Assembly (NCBI GenBank): GCA_963920525.1
Contig: OY986438.1
Coordinates: 216,373,396-216,437,395 of the forward strand
DNA: 64,000 nucleotides
DNA from: Dichetophora obliterata
Taxonomy: Eukaryota > Arthropoda > Insecta > Diptera > Sciomyzidae
Direction: 5' to 3'
Position numbers and translations under genes: made by a program. The notes under the pieces are model-generated. The model did no database searches, was not told where the DNA came from, and saw nothing but the letters and a program-made list of their open reading frames with translations. The first letter of the stretch is position 1. The number at the start of each line of letters is the position of its first letter. Shown in pieces: positions 56,701-64,000 of the stretch.

Positions 56701-57084
56701 TTTAAAATTTTTATGAATTGATTTAAATTAATAGTATATTAGATTAAAGGCACTTGAAATACCTTTCATTTTTTACTACATTATATTCCAATTGAATAAA
56801 CATCTTATGCTCTATTAATTAAAACATGAATTGAATTTTTTTATTTTGTTTTTAAGAATTTCATAAAATGGAACATTAGTTTGCCTACAAAGTTATCAAA
56901 ATTAAAGAAATTATTTGGGTTCATAATTTTATTTTAAATTATGTTCTATTACGAAGAAAATGACATACAACTCTAAAAAATCTGTCACGAAATTCAAAAG
57001 TAATATCTTCCGAAGTGAAAATGGAAAAATCTCTTCTTTTCAAATTTTATGTTTAAGTAGCTTAAGAATAATCTTAAATATCAA

Positions 57085-57216
57085 CTGCTTCTTTATGTAT
57101 AACGAAACGAAGGCTGAACGTCGTGAAAGAGACGGGCACAAAAATGTGGATAAATATATTGCTTACCGTGTCTTGCATCTCGTTCAGCCTTCGTTTCGTT
57201 ATACATAAAGATGCAG
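57085..57216. repeat. Long perfect hairpin (30-bp exact arms)
   Basis: CTTTATGTATAACGAAACGA plus AGGCTGAACG at 57091-57120 is exactly inverted at 57181-57210. With one mismatch the arms extend to 36 bp (CTGC start on both sides). The 60-bp loop pairs only partly. Non-coding. It may be a tiny MITE or a small-RNA source. Confidence 0.85.
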
Positions 57217-57492
57217 TAAGACAAAGGATGTAGTCTGGTGCTAGGGTTTTTAAAAATCTATTTTTTTAATGGTATTTAAAAATGTAATATATTGAAAGTA
57301 CAATGTTAAAATTTCAAAACAATAATTAAAAATATTAACGATGTTATAGCACATAGTCGAGAGCGCCTTATGTTTCGCGCTGTGTGTTGTTCAAACTGTA
57401 AAACCTTTTTTCTCGAAACGTTTTTTGATCGGCCCGGGTGTTTTAAAAAATTCTATCGAATCGACTAAACTGAAATTTTAATGCGTTATTTT

Positions 57493-58665
57493 TAGTGTCC
57501 GGCCGAAACCGGAATTTTTGCCGAAACCGAAACCGAATATTCGACCATTTTATAATATTCGGCCGAAACCAAAACTGGTTATTACTATGAAAATTTAAGT
57601 TTGTACTAATGATTGTTTTTATTAAAAAGAAACAAAAGTAGTACTAGTACAAAACAAGTATTATTTGAATATTGAAGTTTATAATAAGTAGTTAAAGTTT
57701 ACTACTATAATAAATGAGATCATTTTTTATTTTATTTTTTAGTACACACTCAAAATAGTATGCACCTACAATGTACATTTTTTTAGAACTACAAAGCAAA
57801 GTATTTTTGTTTTTCTTAGGGTCAATTTTTCAGTGCAAGTTTAACTCTGTTTCTCGGATAAACTAAGTTTAAACCAAGAAATGATTTTTTCAGTGAATAT
57901 TAACAAAAGTTTAAACTAAGGTTAACCGCTCAATATTCATTGGTTAAACTTTTGTTAACTTGCCGTTCGATTTTGACAAATGATTTGTTTACTTCATTTA
58001 TACAATAAAATAAATTCACACTGAGTAAAGCTGTAATTGCTGAGAACGGTTTCGGGCTTCTTTCTGTTTTATGAATTTTTGCTTTTCTGACTTCAGATCT
58101 TACATATATTTTTTTGAATTTTAATGACGTTTAATGGTGCTGCCATATCAATAAACACAAAAATGCTAGTTTCTTAGCCAAGCACAGAAAAAGTGATTGT
58201 TTGGTTAAACTCTGGTTAACTTTAATCTACGATTAACTAAACTCTTTACAATGTGTTGTAAATATTTTTATTAAACCAAACTTATATATTTGAATTAAAT
58301 AACTGATGCAAGAATAAGTCAAGAATAGCGACAACTGTCTTTTTTAATATATTTGTTGGATTATACGGATTTTCTCCTAAATCCAAATCCAAATTTCAGG
58401 CCGCTGGCAACTGGTTTATAAGTTATAGGCCTCCAAAGTTGGAAAAAATAGCATTTTTTCAGATTTGGAGTAAGGAGCCCAAAATCCATATAATCTGCAA
58501 AAAAAAATTCAAAATTATAGTTGTCGCTATTCTTGAAATGTTCCGAAATTTTTACCAAAAGTTTCGGCTGGTTTCGGCTATTCGGCCTCAATATGGCCGA
58601 AACTGCCAAAAAGGGCTGAAACTGGCCGTAACCGAAACCGAAACCGAATATTCGGTCGGACACTA
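57493..58665. mobile_element. hAT-type element with perfect 8-bp duplication
   Basis: The ends TAGTGTCCGGCCG and, on the other arm, TAGTGTCCGACCGAATATTC are inverted. GTTATTTT flanks both sides (57485-57492 and 58666-58673). The subterminal regions are crowded with CCGAAACCGAAAC-type repeats, inverted at the two ends. There is no transposase. Inner GGTTAAACTTTTGTTAA-like repeats near 57830-58220 may mark another nested MITE. Confidence 0.88.
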
Positions 58666-58954
58666 GTTATTTTACACGCCAACAGATCTCGTAGGTAGCA
58701 GAATTGTACATTTTAAATAATTTTTTCATATTTTTCCCAAGATTTTCCACAAAACACGATTTTTTAAAATTCCAGTTTAGATGTCCGCAATTTTGTTATA
58801 CGTTAATGAAAATGTTTAAATCTGCGTATAAAAATTTGAAACGATTGTATTTTATTTTTTTATAAAAAAAAAATACGAAAGAAATCTTAAAAATGAGGCC
58901 AACAGACTAAATCCTTAAATAAGCACAAAATAAAAAATCATAGATAGATCACAT

Positions 58955-59110
58955 TAAAAGAAATTATTGGATCTTATGAGAAACCATGCATAGTCGCCAA
59001 TCATGGACTCGTTCCAGGATCCAGTGTATCGGCGCTCCATATTTTTCATTTGCTGGTGAAATCTTTCTCCATGCTCATCGCTTTCATAACCAATATTGGA
59101 AGGGGAAAAT
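58955..59110 (-). pseudogene. Transposon protein C-terminal scrap
   Basis: The minus strand reads FPSNIGYESDEHGERFHQQM then KNMERRYTGSWNESMIGDYA and a stop soon after. The pattern EHGERFHQ with ME-RY-G-W and DY is one I know as repeated in many arthropod genomes, from unclassified transposon proteins. Upstream sequence is decayed. It belongs to the 56708-59533 element. Confidence 0.6.
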
Positions 59111-59824
59111 TTTGTTGATTTCTAAACAAATTCTTTATAGGTACTTACCTTGTAGAGCCCAATGCGTTTCCAGAAAGTCAAGATTTAAGTGGTTTTGTAT
59201 TAATCGATTTCTTTCTATTTTCACTCAGGTAGTTTTTACACTTGTATTTAGTGACAGATTTTTTTAGAGTTGTATGTTATTTTCTTCTTAATAGAACATA
59301 TGTACTTTAAAATAAAATTATGAAATCATAAAATTTCTCTTATTTTTATAACTTTGTAAGCAAACTTATTTTCCATTTTATGAACAATTTTAGAAAAAAA
59401 TAAAAGATTCAAATGTTTTAATTAATAGAGCCTAAGACGTTTATCCGATTATAATATAATTTTGCAATATATGAAAGGTATTTCAATTACCTTTAATTTA
59501 CAGTACAATTCATTTAAATCAATTCATAAAAACGTGTTTTATTTGCAATAACATCTGATCACCTTTTCGAAATGCTCTAATGATAATAAACTATAAATAA
59601 CTTAAAGACGGTGTTACAGAATTATTTTTTAACCTATTATTTGGAATCAGCGTCATGTTTTAAATAAGGATTGCCTAATGTTTAATCCAGATCAGAATGG
59701 CTGTCGCAAAGTGTAATTTTTATTTGTTATGAATTTCCTATAAATGAGTGCGCTGTTGTCGGTGTCTGTTTTGAAATTTTACTCTCTTCTCTTTTGGTAG
59801 ACTAATAATGTGTAGTATGGCAAA

Positions 59825-60020
59825 ACTAGACAAGGTAGAAGTAGGGCGGAGAGCCAGGGACCGAAATTGTCAAAATTAAGTTGACATTTCAAACAAAATC
59901 AGCAACCAGTGAGAATGCAATATAAAGCAAAAATTGGCAAAAATACCAAAATGGCTGAGTTTGACAATTATGGTCACTAAGAAACAGAACACATTCAGCC
60001 CTAACACTACCTTGACTAGT
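59825..60020. mobile_element. Small MITE, ACTAGACAAGGTAG ends
   Basis: ACTAGACAAGGTAGAAGTAG and the opposite arm ACTAGTCAAGGTAGTGTTAG are inverted. About 196 bp, non-coding. The duplication is unclear. Confidence 0.6.
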
Positions 60021-60476
60021 TCTACTATGATGGTTAGCATTTCTAATGTGTATCGTTCAGCGTTGCCAGAATGAAGTTAAACACGTCTTTTTGATGTAAA
60101 TTGTAAATTTTTCTTTGTATTGTGCTTTTTTGACGTAGAATTACGTCTTACAGCGCGGTTTGTATGGGGGTCAGTTTCACGAATTTTTTCAAAGCGATAT
60201 TTGGCACTTTGGGGTATACCTACAGCCTTTAATATTCATCGTACAAAGAAGAAAAAAATGCCAAAATATCAGTTTTAGTGGGAATAAAACGAATATCTAA
60301 TAAAATAGCAAAATCTAAGAAGATGAAAAATTCATAAATTCGTATGAGAAATGCACAAGCTGCTTAGCTGCTTAGCTGCGTAGCTGCAGTAACTGCTTAT
60401 GCTGTTTTTAAGGTTGTTGTTGTTGTTGTGTTTGCTTGTTTGGTTCGTAATCACGTCGTTCGTTGTTGTGCTGCTT

Positions 60477-60477
<1 letters not shown>

Positions 60478-60521
<44 letters not shown>
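60478..60521. repeat. (GTT)n microsatellite in family A copy 3
   Basis: About 14 perfect GTT units, longer than the same tract in copies 1 and 2. Confidence 0.9.
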
Positions 60522-60575
60522 TTTATTAATTGTATGTAAAACATACATATATAAATACACATCACTTTAGGTCAG

Positions 60576-61011
60576 GTTAGAACAATTTATTGCAAGAACA
60601 ATAGCATCAACATTTTCAATATGAAAAGAAAAAAACATCACTAGCTGATTAATTAGTTAGCTGATTGATTAACTAGATTAACTAGTGGTTTTTATTAAGT
60701 TGCAACAATAAACTAAACAATGATCGGCAACTCAACTGCACTACATTGATTTCAATGCAGGATTCAATGCATATTTTAGAGTTTTTTGGCGAACGGGTGA
60801 AAAAGAGAGGAAAAAAAGACAAGAATAAACGACGCATCAAGCGAATATAACATTAATTTCAATTCGATTCTTGATAAACATAAAAAAGGACTTTACAATA
60901 ATATAGAGAACGGTTTAAAGGTGCAAAAACATGTCGTTTTCATACCAGCAAATCAGACGCTGGCGTTTTAAGTACCGTTTAGCTGGCACAGTAACATTCA
61001 CGGCTTGTTGG
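60576..61011. other. Extra DNA between family A and hAT element
   Basis: About 435 bp has no counterpart in family A copies 1 and 2. No termini or coding motif are recognisable. It may be an older insertion whose ends are lost. Confidence 0.45.
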
Positions 61012-61846
61012 GTTGTAATCAGTGTGACCAGAGTGGAATATTATATTCCACTTTGGCATATTTTACCTTCGGGAAGCATATTTTTGTTTATAAAAACATG
61101 CAGCATAAAAAGTGGAATATTTTGCGTATTCCTATATTTTTTAAAATTAACAAAAATTGCAATAAAAAATGTCTATTTGAATACTAAGTGGTTATTTTTG
61201 GCTATCGACATTTTATATTTTTTCATCTCTGTACCACTTTGTGAAACGCAATATAAGGAATTCGTTTTGTGGTTAACTTCTTCATTGTCAATTTTATTGC
61301 AATTCATTTTACAACTTCACGCAGCTTAAAAAGTTAAGTAAATTTGCTTATATGTTTGTTTGGTTGGATTTTTTATGGATTATGTTACAGCAGTATATAA
61401 TATACTTAAGACAACATAAGAGGTATTCACGATGTGTTGTATTTCCCCCTGTATTGTGTATTTTTGATTAATTTGATATTTGTAGTAAATTTTGTAATAT
61501 AACAAAAACAAAATACGCAGTTTTCAAAATACAACCCTGTGGAAAAAATGCAACGATGGAACACTATTGTATTCTGTGTAAATTTCGTTGCGTATTAGAT
61601 CAGATGATTGTACAAGCATTTCTACTCAGCATATAGCAAGCTACCGGCTACGCTGTGAGTTTATTTAATAAAATTAATATAATTTGTTCTTTCCTTTAAA
61701 TGATGATTTTGTATGATTTCCTTTAGTTAAATGATGATTTAAATTAATATTTCCAAACAGAAGTTCATACCAAAATCAGCTGATTTTAAAAATACAATAT
61801 CTACTTTACTGAAGGTTCGTTCACAAAGTTGTAAGTATTGTAAATT

Positions 61847-62155
61847 TTGCAAAAATTTATCACAAATGCACCACATCGTGAATATCCCTATTATTTCAAA
61901 CAATATTTATTTCTTTTAACTATTTTTAAAAGTGGATTCAAAGCAACAAAGCAGAAAAAAGTTATTGATCAAAGTTGGGAATCTGAAGAACATTTATCAA
62001 AATTTGTGCTTTCCTCGCATAGTTTACCATTTAGCAATGCTGAGGTTGAGAACATCTTTAGTTATATGAATCTTATTAAAACGAATATTCGAAATATAAT
62101 GCAAGAAAAACTCTTAAATAATTTATTGAATGTAAAAACCTGGCTACATCTTTAA
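61847..62155 (+). pseudogene. hAT transposase C-terminal dimerisation fragment
   Basis: About 100 codons. The part LPFSNAEVENIFSYMNLIKT followed by NIRNIMQEKLLNNLLNVKTW is the conserved hATC block that ends hAT transposases. The catalytic core and BED finger are missing, so this is the remaining last exon of an internally deleted element. Confidence 0.85.
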
Positions 62156-62346
62156 AAAAGTGTTGTAATACCTATTAAGTACCAGATAGCTTAATAAAAA
62201 AAATTTAGAAATGCGAACTTCTATGATAATAATACAAGCAAAAATTTAAGTATTGATCTCGAAGATGTGCCTGAATTTTAATTTTGTATATTGTATATAG
62301 TTACTTAATGTTCAAAAAACCATAACAACGTTCATAATTTTTTATA

Positions 62347-62504
62347 GGAGAAGCCAAAAACGTTTTAAAGTAGCAAATATAGTAGATTGTTAAGTGATAA
62401 TTTCTTCATAATTTCGTTTATTAAGTAGTTATTTTTAGGTATTTGTCCAAAAAACGGCTTTTAAATCTAAAATATGTCCCATTTAAAAAGTTTTTGGCTT
62501 CTCC
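62347..62504. mobile_element. Small MITE with TA duplications
   Basis: GGAGAAGCCAAAAACGTTTT and the opposite arm GGAGAAGCCAAAAACTTTTT are inverted and flanked by TA (62345-62346 and 62505-62506). 158 bp, Tc1/mariner-like target. Confidence 0.8.
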
Positions 62505-62633
62505 TACAAATATTAAAATGTTGTTGGGGTTTTTATATTTTAGGTGACAATATGTAATACACCTATATGTTTCTAATTTAAAAATGAAGTTTTCTCTGTG
62601 AGAAAAGTATTTGACTTTTTTTAAGAGAAATAA

Positions 62634-62833
62634 GGCTGTATGCGAATTGATCTAAATCGACCTAAACTAAATAGTGTCGATAGGGCAGTGCTTCCTAATT
62701 CAGGAAGCATTTAGGTAGCTCGAGAATTTCCTAAATTCCTTTTTTTTCGAACTTCTAAGGAATTCCTAAAGGAAGCACTGCCTTATCGACCCAATTTAGT
62801 TTAGGTCGCATTTAGATTAATTCGCACACAGCC
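62634..62833. mobile_element. Small MITE, GGCTGTRTGCGAATT ends
   Basis: GGCTGTATGCGAATTGATCT and the opposite arm GGCTGTGTGCGAATTAATCT are inverted. The pairing continues through CGACCTAAACTAAAT and GGCAGTGCTTCC to nearly the centre, so it forms almost a full hairpin. 200 bp. Confidence 0.8.
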
Positions 62834-63221
62834 ATTATTCTTGAAAGGACTTTTGTAAATTACAAATCAACTAATATATGCTTTGTTTACGTCTTATTAA
62901 TATAATTTATTTAATATTAACTTATGTTTTATAAATTTAAGTGTGATAGTAATCAAATAAATGTTTTTAAGCTTGCTTCTGTGTTTCTTTTATATGCTTC
63001 TTTTGTCTTATTTAGATATATATCTTTGAAATTGAAAGTGGAATATTTTTGTGGAATATAAAAATTGAAAGTGGAATATTTAGCATATTTTTTTTAACAA
63101 AAAGTATATTTTTTCAAAAATCTTCTAGTCACACTGGTTGTAATGCAATAGAGAATACAGATGCATGTAGTTAGAGAGCCAGAGAGTATGCGGCTACAAA
63201 AAAAAATGTACTACTACTAGC

Positions 63222-63705
63222 CAAGGTTGCCAGTTAAAATTTAAAACAATTCCGACAAAAAGTTACTTTTTTCACAATAACATAAATTAAACACAACAAA
63301 AATAAATTACCGTTGTAAAGATAAACAAAAGAGTTTCTTCCGCAATAAAAAAATATCAAAAAAAAATCTCACGATCATTAAAAATTACCACAAAAATACC
63401 ACGCGTTTTAAAAAACCACCACAAATTCCATATGCTTAAAAAATACCACAAGTCCCATATGCACAAACAATTTACAAAACATTTTGAAATACCAAAGAGA
63501 AACTTTGCTTACTAAAAAAGAAAAAAATGTAAGAAGAATATTACCAAACTCCCACGTAAATTTAAATAATATCCCGCTGAATTTCCACGCCAATTCAAAA
63601 ATACCACGCTGAATTAAAAAATTTAATAGGAATTCCCAGAGACAAAAATTCCTAAGAGCAATTAAAAATTACCACGAAATTTTTCCAACATTACTGGCAA
63701 CGTTG
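63222..63705. mobile_element. hAT-like element with perfect 8-bp duplication
   Basis: The ends CAAGGTTGCCAGT and CAACGTTGCCAGT (right arm) are inverted. CTACTAGC flanks both sides (63214-63221 and 63706-63713). Inside are repeated AATACCAC and CCATATGC motifs; no coding. 484 bp. Confidence 0.82.
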
Positions 63706-63757
63706 CTACTAGCTGCTGATATTGTTGTTTTGGTTCTGCATGTGCTGCAAAGGGCCG

Positions 63758-63909
63758 TTTTTCACTCGGCAATTCTATGAGCAATAATTGCTTTCGCCGC
63801 AAGTAGTTTGTTGACCACTCGGGTTTAATGGGGACTTTCGTAAGCCCCCTCATGCGGGCGAATAATCCACAAACTGCTTGCGGCAAAGGCAATTATTGCC
63901 GAGTGAAAA
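63758..63909. mobile_element. Small hairpin MITE, TTTTCACTCGGCAAT ends
   Basis: TTTTCACTCGGCAAT is inverted at both ends. The pairing continues through AATAATTGCTTTCGCCGCAA against AATTGCCTTTGCCGCAA and AGTTTGT. About 152 bp, GC-richer than its flanks. Confidence 0.75.
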
Positions 63910-64000
63910 GCTACTAGCATTCGTTGTGCTTTAAAAACTACATTTATTTTTTAAATACCATAATATATTCGAACTATTTTTATTATGCATTATATTCTTT

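Larger units (their letters stand above)
56708..59533 (-). mobile_element. DNA transposon with TIRs over 300 bp, filled with insertions
   Basis: TTTTTATGAATTGATTTAAA at about 56708 is mirrored at about 59532. Further mirrored blocks are TTGAAATACCTTTCAT (56755 against 59480), TTTAATTAATAGAG-like (56813 against 59420), and TACAACTCTAAAAAATCTGT-C (56966 against 59255). A transposase scrap is on the minus strand. A small hairpin element and a complete hAT element lie inside. Terminal duplication not found. Confidence 0.75.
61020..63136 (+). mobile_element. hAT element with perfect 8-bp duplication
   Basis: The ends CAGTGTGACCAGAGTGGAAT and, on the right arm, CAGTGTGACTAGAAGATTTT are inverted over the first 13 bp. 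GTTGTAAT flanks both sides (61012-61019 and 63137-63144). GTGGAATAT repeats occur in both subterminal regions. A hAT dimerisation region is encoded. 2117 bp including smaller MITEs. Confidence 0.88.
60126..64000 (+). repeat. Family A dispersed repeat, copy 3 (shattered by insertions)
   Basis: The head TTTTTTGACGTAGAATTACG (60126) and the conserved block to AAAACGAATATCTAA (about 60300) are followed by the GTT tract and AAATACACATCA (about 60565). The next family segment, CAATAGAGAATACAGATGCA, resumes only at 63147. Then GCATTCGTTGTGCTTTAAAA and TATTCGAACTATTTTTATTA appear at 63918-63985, running off the window. Everything between is inserted DNA. Confidence 0.75.

Noticed and set aside
57820..58250. 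Possible extra MITE inside the 57.5-58.7 kb hAT element
   Set aside because: GGTTAAACT-type repeats occur in both orientations, but no clean termini or duplication could be set.
60332..60565. Asn-rich open frame (also at 8938-9207 and 16860-17048)
   Set aside because: These are translations of the family A GTT/AAC microsatellite, not genes.
1..64000. CRISPR arrays, bacterial operons, rRNA genes
   Set aside because: No spaced direct repeats of array type and no rRNA signatures. The window is clearly eukaryotic.

Overview
The window looks like AT-rich, repeat-packed nuclear DNA of an insect, most likely a fly. The evidence is the strong AT bias, a gypsy-like errantivirus with env, a CR1-type LINE, a mariner with rosa-type (DD41D) spacing, and many hAT, P-like and pogo-like elements. 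rosa mariners were first described from a tephritid fruit fly, so Tephritidae is a reasonable guess but is not proven. I see no complete host gene, rRNA, CRISPR array or functional tRNA. Nearly every long protein signature belongs to a transposable element. The one possible host exon (minus strand, about 43831-44080) is weak.

Layout. 1-4.7 kb holds only AT-rich DNA and a small MITE. 4.7-7.3 kb is a degraded LINE on the minus strand, split by a 1.68 kb fold-back transposon with a TAA target duplication. 7.4-9.5 kb is copy 1 of a dispersed repeat here called family A, interrupted by a pogo-like element. 10.4-13.35 kb is a 2.9 kb element with TTA target duplications (PIF/Harbinger-like). It carries a fold-back MITE and a zinc-finger-like coding scrap, and it sits inside a tRNA-like sequence. 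15.7-20 kb holds a piggyBac-like MITE, family A copy 2 with its own pogo-like MITE, a P-superfamily-like element and a hAT MITE, several with clear target duplications. 23-25.2 kb holds a truncated LINE and a doubly deleted rosa-type mariner.

The core is 25.37-38.05 kb. A complete-length errantivirus (minus strand, 760-bp LTRs that look identical, CGCG target duplication) lies in or next to the 5' region of a CR1-like LINE on the plus strand whose two ORFs are both open. The virus copy has open gag and env, but pol is broken by an out-of-frame deletion that removes the connection region and the first part of RNase H. Identical LTRs next to a broken pol suggest a recent insertion of an already defective genome.

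39-46 kb holds a mariner remnant, a degenerate satellite, a 2.1 kb nested transposon cluster with a perfect 8-bp target duplication in unique-looking DNA, and a second P-like element. 46.2-49.7 kb is a 3.5 kb transposon with a split, mutated transposase gene. 51.06-54.2 kb is a 3.1 kb transposon with TTAA duplications and a decayed transposase carrying an HGKGPCDGLGG motif. A fragment of the same family lies inverted at 13.75-14.1 kb. 54.8-60 kb is a nest of MITEs, a long-TIR transposon and a hAT element. From 60.1 kb to the window end runs family A copy 3, broken open by a 2.1 kb hAT, a 484-bp hAT-like element and smaller MITEs.

The genes here do not form a pathway. They form a layered insertion record, and much of the layering can be ordered from target duplications and empty-site comparison between family A copies.
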